A stretch of DNA of 64,000 bases, taken from assembly GCA_031553885.1 (NCBI GenBank), contig JAVBKV010000047.1, positions 31,313 through 95,312 of the forward strand. Reading direction: 5' to 3'. The DNA is from JAVBKV01 sp031553885. Lineage in GTDB: Bacteria; Bacteroidota; Bacteroidia; Bacteroidales; Azobacteroidaceae. The notes beneath the pieces are model-generated. The model saw nothing but the letters and a program-made list of their open reading frames with translations, made no database searches and was not told the DNA's origin. Positions 17,891 through 28,000 of the stretch are shown here, piece by piece. A program made the translations under genes and the position numbers. Numbering within the stretch: the stretch's first letter is position 1; each line of letters opens with the position of its first letter.

Positions 17891-19831
17891 TTAGTCGAAT
17901 GTCCATTCTGTGTGTATATTCATGTTTTTACTTTTTACTCGTATAATTAATGGATAACAAGGCTTGCTTGCGTCGTCTCCGTTTGAAACAGCCGGATTCT
18001 TGGGTGGAATACCCGGAGCTTCCCCGGTAAATATTTCCAGCTTTTCGTTGCCGGAAGCCAAACTGATCTGTATTTCTGCTCCTTCTATTTTACATTTAAC
18101 CGACCGGTCTGCAACGTACTTTTTAACATTGGATATCCGTTTGTATGTTTCTGAATCCGTCAGAGTTGCATTAATACCATTTCCTTGTAATTGAGGTTTT
18201 TTTGTCAAAATTAATACATAGTCATAAGTGTGAACATCCGAAGAGGTACAGTTGAAATCATCGGTCAGTCGATTGTTTGTAAAGTTTAGTTTCCGGGACA
18301 TTTCTACTCCCGGATAGGCTTCTGAGGTTTGGGTCTCGACAATTCCTCCATTTTTCAGGGATGAAAAGCTGACCAACCGGCCGGTTGTCGGATTCTGATC
18401 TCTGGCATCGATCGTGACCGTACTGTGAGCCAGTGTTTTCCGGTACCATTGCATGTAATCAGGAACCCCGTAGGCGGATGTTCCGAGGTCTGTGACCAAT
18501 TCTTCTTTCCCATTGTGTATGGAGATGGAAAGTTTGTCGGGATGTCCGTGTCCTCCTCCGTGGGGGCCATATTTCAACACAACAGATTTGTCGTCCGATC
18601 TCAGTACGGCATAACCGGTGTTTGGGAAGTAAACACTTTTCGAAGAAACCTGAGTAAGTGAGTTTCCGATTGGAATGTTATTGAACAGGGCATCCATTGA
18701 ATTCCTTTTCGTTTTTTTATAACATCGTTCCAAGATCGATAAAAAAAGCGGATCGTTGTACCGGTAATAAGCCAACTCATACAGACTTGCCTGGGCTGTG
18801 AGCGATTCACCGTACCAGCCGTCATTGTGGGCCGGAAAATACAGATCGGAATAAACGCCCAAAGCAGGAGATGCCAGCATGTTGTACAACTTCTTATCGT
18901 ACAGGTTGATGCCTTTGCACCGCAGGGCATCTGCCGACAAAAGCATGGCTCTCAAGGGGTAATAATGATAAATGGGAGAACCTTCATTCCACCATCCATC
19001 GTCATATACATCCGTGCTCATCAACTTGTAGTACCCGTGTTTAGGATCCTGCAATGCGACCTGGATAATGCTGTCGTTACGAAGTGCCACTCCCAGGGCG
19101 ATGAGTCCGCTGTTGTGCCAGACCTGCCAGTTTCCCTGGGCTTTCCGGTTTAAAAGGAGGTTAGCACATTCCTGCAAGTATCCTTTTTCAATGGCTTGTA
19201 TTTCTTCGGAAGTCATGATTCCCCTGGCAATAGAATAAGCTTTACAGGCGTAGCTGGCCCATACGGATTCATCCAGGCTTTGAGCAAACATCTTTCCGCT
19301 GTAGGAAACTGTTGGTTTCCGAACCGTGTTGTGCTCGATGTAAGTAGGGTATTTCAACGCGTAGTCCAGCATCATGTCCCGGATGTAGGCTGCATAGCCG
19401 ACGTCTTTGGTTATCAGGTAAAGGTACATGCAGGACTGAAGGAATTTCAGGTTTTCATTGTGCACACTATTTACCCAGGCCCAGTTGTACTTATTCACTT
19501 TGCTCCATTCTTTTCCGCACAAAGCACAGTAATGGGAGGTCGGTTTTTCCCAGTTGAACGTAAACTGAACATTGTGAACCGGACAAAAGTAATCGTGGCC
19601 ATGGCCTCCTTCCAGCATCGGCACTTCCATTTCATGCTTCAACCGTTCTTCGACCGTTTGTTGAAGCGAGTTGATGATTTTCCGGCCCCAATCGGTTTGT
19701 GAGGAAGTCCGGATTTTTATGATGTCTTCTTCGGAAAAGAAATAATAATTCTGTTCTTGTCCCGAAAGCTTACAACAGGCAATAAGCATCAGCACCCATG
19801 AAGAAAAGAATTTGTATGCAGTTGATTTCAT
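17891..19831 (-). CDS. Heparinase II/III-family polysaccharide lyase
   Basis: 646 residues: signal peptide (about 1-24), an alpha/alpha-toroid and a C-terminal beta-sandwich typical of heparinase II/III-fold lyases. Candidate catalytic and substrate residues are W238-H239-N240, E283 with YHYYP at 288-292, the HGGGHGHPD loop (H424-D432) and H469 in TLAHSTV. Families of this fold (PL12, 15, 17, 21, 33 and others) cleave uronic-acid polysaccharides by beta-elimination, leaving unsaturated uronates. I cannot assign the family. An N-terminal CPVH...CALC pair (83/86 and 102/105) may bind a metal. It sits directly upstream of GH88, the expected next step. Confidence 0.85.
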   Translation of the reverse strand: MKSTAYKFFSSWVLMLIACCKLSGQEQNYYFFSEEDIIKIRTSSQTDWGRKIINSLQQTVEERLKHEMEVPMLEGGHGHDYFCPVHNVQFTFNWEKPTSHYCALCGKEWSKVNKYNWAWVNSVHNENLKFLQSCMYLYLITKDVGYAAYIRDMMLDYALKYPTYIEHNTVRKPTVSYSGKMFAQSLDESVWASYACKAYSIARGIMTSEEIQAIEKGYLQECANLLLNRKAQGNWQVWHNSGLIALGVALRNDSIIQVALQDPKHGYYKLMSTDVYDDGWWNEGSPIYHYYPLRAMLLSADALRCKGINLYDKKLYNMLASPALGVYSDLYFPAHNDGWYGESLTAQASLYELAYYRYNDPLFLSILERCYKKTKRNSMDALFNNIPIGNSLTQVSSKSVYFPNTGYAVLRSDDKSVVLKYGPHGGGHGHPDKLSISIHNGKEELVTDLGTSAYGVPDYMQWYRKTLAHSTVTIDARDQNPTTGRLVSFSSLKNGGIVETQTSEAYPGVEMSRKLNFTNNRLTDDFNCTSSDVHTYDYVLILTKKPQLQGNGINATLTDSETYKRISNVKKYVADRSVKCKIEGAEIQISLASGNEKLEIFTGEAPGIPPKNPAVSNGDDASKPCYPLIIRVKSKNMNIHTEWTFD

Positions 19832-19855
19832 TATTATCGAGTTACTTGCTGGTCG

Positions 19856-21757
19856 TCATTTGATTTCTTTGATAACCATAGCACAACCTCCCCTTGGAAG
19901 GAAATCCAGGTTCAATTTCGTCTCTTTTTTAACTTTTTTCGTTTCGATTTTAACGTGTGTACGGGTTTTTATTTTTTCTCCTCCGTCGGTGTATAATATC
20001 ATTTCATAATTTTTTCCGGGATCGAGAAAATCGAAAGAGAAGTTCATTTTCCGTGCGTCATTGTTGGTAATACATCCCACATACCCATCATTTCCTTTTT
20101 TCCGTGCGATTGAAATGTATTCGCCGATTTGTCCGTCCAGCACTTTAGTGTCGTCCCAGGTGGTCGGCAAATGGTCGAAGAACGGAAGTTCGGGCTCATC
20201 CTGCACATCCTCCGGAGTGTCGTACCAATACAGAAATTGCAGTGGGCTGTAGAAAATAACAGAGAGTGCCAGTTGATGTCCGGAGGTATTCTGGAGAGAA
20301 CGGGCATTGATACTGCGTTCCAGGTCCGGTTTCAATTCTTTCCGGTGGAAATAACAGATGGTATAATCGCCGGCTCCGGCAATGAACCGGGTGAAAGGGT
20401 GGGTGGTATTGATATTGGCATCCGTAAATTCTTCATTTCCCCGGATACCTTCCTGAGTCAACAGGTTGGGGTAGGTGCGGCTGAATCCGGTCGGGCGGTA
20501 TTCGTCGTGAATATCGACCATGAGGTTATATTGAGCGCATTTTTTTACAGCTTCGTGCAGCCAGGTCGTCCAGCGATGAGAGCCGACCTGAACGAATCCG
20601 AATTTGATTCCGGCAATGCCCCAGGATTGATACAGAGGCAGAATTTCATCCAGGTAATTGGCCAGTGCCCGTTGGTTGACATAGACCCAGATTCCGACTC
20701 CTTTGCTTTTGGCATATTGAACAACCTCGGTAATGTTCAGGTCATTGATTTTACTTCGTTTCGGATCCACATCACACTTGGTGGGGTTGGAGTTGATGGA
20801 AGTCTCTGCTCCATACCATCCTGCATCGAAATGGACGTAACGGATGTTTCTTTTGGCTGCAAAGTCGACCACTTTTTGGGCACCGCTGGTAGTCAGCGAG
20901 ACGGTCCGGATAATAGTTCCCGGTTGAATCCAATCGGTATTTTTAATTTCACAGGGAGGATTCAGGTTCAGAATAAGGTCATTGTTGGCCAGCAGATTGG
21001 CCGGTTTGTCCGCTACCATGACTACCCTCCAGGGGGTTCCGAAAGGAGCGACCTCGTCTACTCTTCCGTACATCGAGCAGCGGATGATGTTTTCTTCGTT
21101 GGGACGGATCATAAATTTCGTCCGGCTGTAATTCACCATTTCGGCTTCAGCCAGGCTTACGTATAAGCCGTTGGATAGTTTTAAAGTCAGTGGCCGTTCA
21201 CATTCTCCCGGCCAGTTTTTCAAGGGTAAATATTGGTAGGCTGCCTGTGCATTGTGAGCAAACCATCCGAATGTGTTTTCCGGTAATACAAAGGAGGTTT
21301 TTTCAGAGGTGATGCCTAAGTAGCTTCCTCCGGATTCCGGATCTTCCGGATAAAAATAACGGAAAGCGATGCCTTCGTTATAGGCTCGGACAATCAGCCA
21401 GAGTTTATTTCTCACACCCTTTTTGGTCAGAACGAATGTTTTTTCATTGAAATGATCCCTCACGACAGCCCGTTCTCCATACACCGGTTTCCAGCTTGTG
21501 TCCTGGGTGCGGCTTTGTACGTTTTCGATTTCCATTTTATCACCCCAGCCGGAAAGTCCCAGTTCAGAAGGAAGGATTGCCGGTTGGTTTTTATAGTTGA
21601 TCTGATAAAACAGTTCTCCGTTTGGATTTTCCGGCCGTTGAAAAACCTGCATTTTCAGGAAACCGTCGGGAGAAATAACCGTCGTTTCATTTTGTGCCTT
21701 CACGAAAGAAAAGGGAAGGATCGTAAATAAAAAAAGGAATGTGAATGTATTTTTCAT
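19856..21757 (-). CDS. GH97 enzyme with an atypical active site
   Basis: 633 residues: signal peptide (1-21), beta-supersandwich N-domain, (beta/alpha)8 barrel from about 290 and a C-terminal beta domain ending LPRGGCAMVIKEI. GH97 contains inverting alpha-glucosidases (SusB) and retaining alpha-galactosidases. Here the barrel strand that holds the retaining nucleophile reads IKFGFVQVG, with G387 in place of Asp, as in SusB. Counting from SusB, E436 and E442 match its calcium ligand and catalytic acid, while D418 (HDEYRPTG) replaces base E508, and VNQR (360-363) replaces the HHE segment holding base E439. Specificity is therefore open. The reading frame is intact. A 12-bp hairpin precedes it. 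Confidence 0.88.
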   Translation of the reverse strand: MKNTFTFLFLFTILPFSFVKAQNETTVISPDGFLKMQVFQRPENPNGELFYQINYKNQPAILPSELGLSGWGDKMEIENVQSRTQDTSWKPVYGERAVVRDHFNEKTFVLTKKGVRNKLWLIVRAYNEGIAFRYFYPEDPESGGSYLGITSEKTSFVLPENTFGWFAHNAQAAYQYLPLKNWPGECERPLTLKLSNGLYVSLAEAEMVNYSRTKFMIRPNEENIIRCSMYGRVDEVAPFGTPWRVVMVADKPANLLANNDLILNLNPPCEIKNTDWIQPGTIIRTVSLTTSGAQKVVDFAAKRNIRYVHFDAGWYGAETSINSNPTKCDVDPKRSKINDLNITEVVQYAKSKGVGIWVYVNQRALANYLDEILPLYQSWGIAGIKFGFVQVGSHRWTTWLHEAVKKCAQYNLMVDIHDEYRPTGFSRTYPNLLTQEGIRGNEEFTDANINTTHPFTRFIAGAGDYTICYFHRKELKPDLERSINARSLQNTSGHQLALSVIFYSPLQFLYWYDTPEDVQDEPELPFFDHLPTTWDDTKVLDGQIGEYISIARKKGNDGYVGCITNNDARKMNFSFDFLDPGKNYEMILYTDGGEKIKTRTHVKIETKKVKKETKLNLDFLPRGGCAMVIKEIK

Positions 21758-21772
21758 TGTTTTAGTAAAAAT

Positions 21773-21810
21773 GAAGCTGTGTCAAAAAATCGATCTCCTG
21801 ACACAGCTTC
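21773..21810 (-). terminator. Intercistronic hairpin, terminator or attenuator
   Basis: A perfect 12-bp stem, GAAGCTGTGTCA with TGACACAGCTTC, loop of 14, followed on the minus strand by ATTTTTAC. It lies between the DUF4466-like lipoprotein stop and the GH97 start, where it would reduce read-through from the binding/import genes into the enzyme genes. Confidence 0.6.
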
Positions 21811-21820
21811 TATTTAATTG

Positions 21821-22816
21821 TTAGTTGATTTGTAATCTTTTGATTCCGACAACGGCAGTTGCAGTAGCATCTGTTACACTGTTAATATAAATGTAAGCCA
21901 CATACTTACCATTGGCTGTTTTCAGAAATACACTGCCTTCGGTTCTTATGTCCAGGGTGTAATCAACTGAGTTCGTAAACGTTTGGGCTTTCAGGTCCAG
22001 ATCATCCACGTACATGTTATTATTAACATCGTTCTTGAGTTGTCCGTCCCATACATACAATTTTTTATCCATAATCGTACTGTTTTTGTTCCAGTTGGAA
22101 GGGATAGAAAATCCGTCAGGAAAGTAACTCGTTGCAGCGGTGGAGATAAAAGCATGTTTATAGTCGTATTGTTTTCCGTCTACGGTTTTCTTGGCTGCAT
22201 AGCAGTAAACAAAATCGATTTTGGAAGACAGATTTCCGGTTTCTACTTCTTCCTTTGTATATGCTTTCATATCTTCCACCGAAAAATAGCGGGCTCCGGT
22301 CTCCGTAGCTGCCATAGAAATGCTTTTCTTCATGTCCATGCCCGATACCTGATATTCCTGAGTCTTAAATGTAGCCCGTTTGTCGGTACTATTTTCAGAG
22401 GAGAAAGAGAAAGAAACTTTCTTTCCGCGGGCTTCTTCCGGAACCACATAAAAATAACGCAGGGTAGCAGCTACCGTATCGATCAATACGGCAGAGGAAA
22501 GAGTACTTTCCGTATAACATTCATGAGCAACCCGGACAGGTATGTTCACTGCGGCTTCTGTTTTCCATGAGAAAGGTTCAAATCCGGTTCCTTCGGCTCC
22601 GGGAATAGAGACTTCTACTTTGGCATATTTTAATGTACCTTCCAAACAGCCCATTGCGTATGCGAATTCAATTTTTTCGCCAACGATCAACGGAGAAACC
22701 GTTTTCTTGATCAGTTCGTTTTTCATTGTTCCGGATTCGTCGTTGTCGTCCGAGCAAGAAGCCCAGAAACCGCATACAACAAGCAATCCCAATACAATCC
22801 AATAGTTATTTTTCAT
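21821..22816 (-). CDS. Surface lipoprotein, DUF4466-like
   Basis: 331 residues with a clear lipoprotein signal (WASC, C21) followed by SDDNDES, an acidic run like the Bacteroidales surface-export signal. The mature start, KNELIKKTVSPLIVGEKIEF, and the AYAMGCLEGTLKYAKVEVSI segment resemble DUF4466 proteins, which I recall from SusCD loci; the function is unknown. The C-terminal part is beta-rich. Its position after SusD and a small lipoprotein suggests a surface glycan-binding or scaffold role. An alternative ATG at 22837 overlaps the upstream stop; the one at 22816 gives the better signal peptide. Confidence 0.72.
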   Translation of the reverse strand: MKNNYWIVLGLLVVCGFWASCSDDNDESGTMKNELIKKTVSPLIVGEKIEFAYAMGCLEGTLKYAKVEVSIPGAEGTGFEPFSWKTEAAVNIPVRVAHECYTESTLSSAVLIDTVAATLRYFYVVPEEARGKKVSFSFSSENSTDKRATFKTQEYQVSGMDMKKSISMAATETGARYFSVEDMKAYTKEEVETGNLSSKIDFVYCYAAKKTVDGKQYDYKHAFISTAATSYFPDGFSIPSNWNKNSTIMDKKLYVWDGQLKNDVNNNMYVDDLDLKAQTFTNSVDYTLDIRTEGSVFLKTANGKYVAYIYINSVTDATATAVVGIKRLQIN

Positions 22817-22836
22817 AAGAATTTCAAATTTAATCA

Positions 22837-23253
22837 TTATTTCTGTAATGTTATCGTTATTGTATACGTTCTCTTAATTTTCCGGTTACCGGAAGTCAGA
22901 ACGTATTGCTTGGGTTCCGTAAAGTCTTCCCATACTCCCATTTTAGGAGATACCAGTACATCCGTAATCACACCGCAATAAGGTTTTACTTTTTTGAGGT
23001 TTGTCCCGAATTTGGCAACGGCATTGACAGTACAATTGATAGTGTCGATCATACCATTGCTATAGGTAGGGACAGTTACCAGTACGGATTGATTGTCAGT
23101 GCCCAACAAGTTGAAGCTACTCATGTAACAGGTTTCACGATCAGTAATTAGATTACCATCATCGTCTACCGGATAATCAAAGCAGGAAGTAAAAGCAAAG
23201 ACGAAACAAATCGTTACGAACGCTAATTTTATAATTAATTTAGTTGTTTTCAT
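22837..23253 (-). CDS. Small secreted lipoprotein with Ig-like character
   Basis: 138 residues. The signal ends AFTSC (C24), followed by FDYPVDDDG. The rest is beta-strand-rich and ends SGNRKIKRTYTITI, a phrase common at the end of Ig-like or DUF5018-type domains in SusCD-linked lipoproteins. It is too short for a SusE-type multi-domain protein, so a single-domain accessory of the SusCD complex is the best reading. It lies 12 bases after susD and 20 bases before the next lipoprotein gene. I cannot name a family with certainty. Confidence 0.7.
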   Translation of the reverse strand: MKTTKLIIKLAFVTICFVFAFTSCFDYPVDDDGNLITDRETCYMSSFNLLGTDNQSVLVTVPTYSNGMIDTINCTVNAVAKFGTNLKKVKPYCGVITDVLVSPKMGVWEDFTEPKQYVLTSGNRKIKRTYTITITLQK

Positions 23254-23265
23254 GTTTTTATAATA

Positions 23266-25014
23266 TTATAACCAACATTCATTTTGTTTAAGTCCCGAGT
23301 TCATCAGAATTTCCGAAGGAGGAATTTGGAAAATGTAGAACCGCTGATAATCTCTTTCGATGGCATTCCGGAATTCATCCCGGTACCAGTCGCTTTCACC
23401 CCAGGTACTGGTCAGACGTAGTCCGTTCGGGGCTTTCCAGATGCTTTCCACCACATTCCACCTGCGGAGATCGAAAAAACGATGTCCTTCAGCTACAAAT
23501 TCAATGATCCTTTCCTGTTCAATCGCTTTAAAAAATGTTTCTTTGGTAGAAAACTTGGATTGGTTGAGTTCCGGCAGAGCGCCTCTTTTCCTGATTTTGT
23601 TGACCAGGTCGAATAACTCGCTGGTAGGTCCGTTATTATATTCGTTAACGGCTTCACAATACATTAACCAAACATCCGGCAAGCGCATCAGGTAAAGATC
23701 CTGTTGACCTTCTTCCCGTGGGCCAAATGCATACTGGCGGACAAATTTACGGTAAATATATCCGGTATAACAACCCTGGGCATTGATGTATTTTACGTTA
23801 TCGCCTTGTTTGTATTCAAACGTGAGAGTATCCGGTCCGACTGTTTTTCCATCATCAGAAAGTCTCATCATTTTTTGTCCGTCCCACATGATGCTTGCTT
23901 TCAGGCGGTAATCGCGGCCTTCGTATGTTTTAGGATTACACGCTCCGTTGGCAAGTGTTTTTGAGCTTCCGGTAACGATATCAGGAGCATTTTCGCCCGT
24001 ACTGAGTAATTGATAACGATTCACCAGGCGTATAGTAGGAGTGACATTACAACCGCCGGCTCCGGTACTTCTGGTTCCGAAATCGTAAATGTAGGTATCT
24101 CCTAATCCGACTCCGAAACCGGGGCCTGCGTTGGAAGTTGCAAACAGAACTTCGGAAGCATAACCATCAGCTTCATGTTGTCCGTCGAATAATTCTCCGT
24201 AGAAAGGATTATCTTCGGTACCTGAGATTCCTTCTTTGTACAATTTACGTCCGTATTCCGGTTTCATTACTTCTTTGAAATCTTCAGCAGCAGCCCGGTA
24301 ATATTGATCTGCTTCAGCAGCTTTTCCTTCGTTTTTCATCCAACATGCCCAGTACAACTTGATTTTTCCTCTGAATCCATAAGCAGCAGCCCGGGATGTT
24401 CTTCCATAATCTCCGGAAGTCAGTGTGGCCGGCAGATAAGATATCGCTTCCGTCAAATCGCGAATAATGCTGTCTTTTACCGCTGCTTTGGGAGTTCTCG
24501 TCAAAGTGTAGGCTTCGTTGTTTCCCTTCAAAACGTGAGTATAATAAGGAACATCTCCCCATAAGTCGATTAACCGGAAGTAGACGATCGATCTCAGGAA
24601 CAGGATTTCGCCTTCCACTCTTTTCAATTGGCTGATTTTACCCGGATCTGTTTCCTGGTTATATGAGTTATGGAGTTTCATTAACACATAATTGGACCGG
24701 TTGATTACCTGATATCCATCTTTCCAGTGTTGCAGGTAGGATCCTCCGATAGCGGCCGGATTGTAATTACCGTAAGGAACGGATACCCGGGCGTGCATCA
24801 TTTCGCTACCTCCGTCCCAGGCATAATTTTTATGGAAAAAAGTACGGGAACCCTGATATACGCCATACATGGCATAGGTTGCGTCGTCCACTGTTTTCCA
24901 GAAGACTTCTTCTGCCATTTCTTTTCTCGGAATTTGTTCCAATAAATCGTTGACGCACGATATAGAAAATAATGGCACCAATAATAGCATGAATTTAATA
25001 CATATATTTTTCAT
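23266..25014 (-). CDS. SusD/RagB-family nutrient-binding lipoprotein
   Basis: 582 residues. The lipoprotein signal ends SISC (C20), followed by VNDLLEQIPRKEM, the classic SusD opening. TPR-like helices follow (such as EGEILFLRSIVYFRLIDLWG), and the C-terminus has the conserved EGHRFFDLRRWN motif near residue 505. SusD proteins form the lid of the SusC transporter at the outer surface and bind the glycan. It lies 39 bases downstream of the SusC gene, the standard order. The sequence does not reveal the bound glycan. Confidence 0.96.
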   Translation of the reverse strand: MKNICIKFMLLLVPLFSISCVNDLLEQIPRKEMAEEVFWKTVDDATYAMYGVYQGSRTFFHKNYAWDGGSEMMHARVSVPYGNYNPAAIGGSYLQHWKDGYQVINRSNYVLMKLHNSYNQETDPGKISQLKRVEGEILFLRSIVYFRLIDLWGDVPYYTHVLKGNNEAYTLTRTPKAAVKDSIIRDLTEAISYLPATLTSGDYGRTSRAAAYGFRGKIKLYWACWMKNEGKAAEADQYYRAAAEDFKEVMKPEYGRKLYKEGISGTEDNPFYGELFDGQHEADGYASEVLFATSNAGPGFGVGLGDTYIYDFGTRSTGAGGCNVTPTIRLVNRYQLLSTGENAPDIVTGSSKTLANGACNPKTYEGRDYRLKASIMWDGQKMMRLSDDGKTVGPDTLTFEYKQGDNVKYINAQGCYTGYIYRKFVRQYAFGPREEGQQDLYLMRLPDVWLMYCEAVNEYNNGPTSELFDLVNKIRKRGALPELNQSKFSTKETFFKAIEQERIIEFVAEGHRFFDLRRWNVVESIWKAPNGLRLTSTWGESDWYRDEFRNAIERDYQRFYIFQIPPSEILMNSGLKQNECWL

Positions 25015-25053
25015 AATATCTGTCTGTTTTAATTGTTTATTTGTTTACAACCA

Positions 25054-28000
25054 TTATAGTTCTATATTAAGACCCAAAGACATGGTTTTGAGTAGCGGGA
25101 ACGGGTCATCCTTATAGGTTGATTTTTCCGGGTCAACACCTCCCCATTTGGTCAATGTAAAGAGATTTTCAGCTGTAAAATAGACCCTTACCTTATTGAA
25201 AGAAATTGAATTCAACCATTTTTTAGGTAAGTTATACCCGATTTGTATGTTTTTCAAACGGAGGTAACTCATGTCCTGCAACCAATAAGTCGATTCATCC
25301 CGGTTGCCAGGGGTATTGAGACTGACCAGACGAGGATATTCTGCATACCTGTTATCCAGGTTCCAGGTATCGTACCAGTGCATATTCTGGAAAGCGATCC
25401 GTTGTATTTCCACGTTTGTGCTGGACATGGCTTCCAGGAGGTAATCTTTTCTTCCTGTAGCTCCCTGAAGCAGGAAGCTGAAGTCAATTCCTTTCCACTC
25501 GGCATATCCGGTAAATCCGTAGTTACCTGAGGGACGTTGTTCATTGACTTTAGGAAATGCTTTCTTATCGGCAGAAGTAATTTGTCCGTCTCCATTAAGG
25601 TCTTCATAAAGAAGGTCTCCCGGGGCGGTGTTGTTATTGTTCATATAAGGGGCATTGTAGATGTCTTCCCAGGTTTGAGCGATACCTGTATATACTTTAC
25701 AATAAGCATAATAAAAAGGCATATCCAGGAATATTTTGCTGGCATTCAGGTACTGGTACCATGATTTCAGTTGTTCGGCATTGTATGCGAAATTGAAATT
25801 AGCACCATAATTGACCTGATCTATTTTGGACTGCCATTTCAGGTTCAACTCGATACCCCTGTTTTCAAGGCTACCGGCATTGACGCGTGGTACATCATAA
25901 CCGGACAATAATACGGACAATTGTCCCGGCATGATCAGGTCGGTAGTCAGCCTGTTGTATACATCGATTTCTGCAAGTAATTTATTATTCAGGAATCCCA
26001 GGTCAAATCCCAGGTTTTTCACTGTTGTTTTTTCCCAGGAAAGATCCTCATTGATCATTTTATATACGCTGAACCCTTTTACCAGGTTATTTCCATTGAT
26101 TGCATAAGGAGTATTTTTCAGTGTGTTCCGTTGTTCGTACCTTCCTACTTTTTTATTATTACCTAAGGATCCGTAAGATAATCTTAGTTTTCCGTAAGTG
26201 ATGATATTTTTCAGGGGTTCAAAGAAAGATTCTTCGGAAAAACGCCATCCTGCAGATGCAGAAGGAAAATAGCCCCATTGGTGTCCCGGAAGGAATTTGG
26301 AAGAACCGTCGGCCCGAAGGTTTGCTTCGAGCAGGTATTTATCGGAAATGGAGTAATTGATACGTCCCAGGAATGAACGTAATCCTTCGGCTTCGGATCC
26401 TCCACCTGTACCCTGGGTTAAACGGAGTGCCGCTTCAATTTCGGTTAATTCCGGGTGGTAACGGTCGCTCCGGCTGGCTGCGAAATTCCGGTCGCTCCAG
26501 TATTCTTCCGTGCCGGCAATCATGGCTGATAATTTTTGATTTTTAGTAATTTCCTTGTCATAATTCAGCCTGACCTGGAATAAACTTTTATAACCCTGGT
26601 TCGTTGAATTGGTAATCGGGTCACTGGCAGGGATAAACGTTTGTACTACATTCCCGGTTTGGAAATTATAGAGTTGAAGCCCTGCTTCATTGTAGCTTTT
26701 CTGGAATTGATTGTAGTAGCGGATACCATAATCCACACGGGCTTTCAGTCCTTTGATTATTTCCCATTCTCCGTATATATTCCCGTTGAGTTCCTGGCGT
26801 TCCCGTTCGTTGTGGCGGCTACTATAGTCGGCATACATATTTACGGCATTATTAGCTTCTCCGTAAGCCATAACCCCTCCAAACTGTTTGGTTTCATAAT
26901 TGTAAGGAGTAATACCGGTAATTGCATATACCAGGTTGAGCTGATCGTTACCGTAATCTATAAATCCGTTGGCATAAGCATAAGTCATATCTGTCCATTG
27001 TCCGTCTAAACGTGTACCTACTTTGATGTTCGGACGGATGTCATAATCCAGGTTATAACGGAAGTTGTAACGGGTATTGTCGTTATTGATCATGAAACCT
27101 TGCTCATCTAGTAATCCTATAGACAGGAAATAATTATGCTTTTCTCCGGATCCTGTGGCCGATACATTATGTGTTTGGATTTTTCCTGTACGGGTAACCC
27201 AGTCTAATTGGTTTTCATTGGGGTATCTGACCGGATCGATTAATCCCATAGCCATCCATTGCTCAATGGTGCCATCGTAGAATTGAGGAGCGCCGCGTCC
27301 GGCCCTGGACGCCCGTTGATGAAGCGTCAGTGCCCGGGGGTAATTTTCCATCGTTTCATAAAAACTGGTCGGATTTGAAATTGCAAACGTTCCGGTATAG
27401 GCAATCTTGGATTTTTCACTTCCCTTACCTGTTTTTGTGGTAATCAGGATGACCCCGTTGGCAGCACGGGAACCGTAAATAGCAGCTGAAGAAGCATCTT
27501 TCAAAACAGAAATGGATTCAATGTCGTTCATGTCGATCCGGTTAATGTCTACATCCGGCATTCCGTCGACAACAATCAGGGGAGTAGATACTGTAGAAAT
27601 CCGTTCGTTGGACATATCGATCGATCCCAATCCTCTTACTAACAGGTTGGCTCCACTGGCACCCGCCATACCTGTATTCTGCTGAACGGCCAATCCGGGC
27701 ATTAATCCGGCCAGAGCGGAAGAAACGTTCGTCAAAGTACGTCCTGCGATTTTTTCGTCAATTTTGACGGCAGAAACGGCACCGGTCATATTTACTTTGT
27801 TTTGTGTACCGTAACCGACTACAACTACTTCATCGATCATTTGTACATCTTCTTTCATCAGGATGGTCAACTGTGTTTTACCGGCTACCGGTATGGTTTG
27901 GGTGACAAAACCGATGTATGAAAATGTTAATTGTGCTTTCGGACTGGCAACTGTCATACTGAATTTACCATCCATGTCGGTGGCAGCTCCATTGGAAGTC

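Noticed and set aside
20129..21166. Long plus-strand frame (345 codons) opposite the second GH97 gene
   Set aside because: It is the shadow of a well-supported GH97 gene; its translation has no recognisable family and no promoter.
19856..21757. Reading the atypical GH97 gene as a pseudogene
   Set aside because: The frame is intact, the signal peptide is present and several metal and acid residues are kept, so it is more likely a divergent enzyme.
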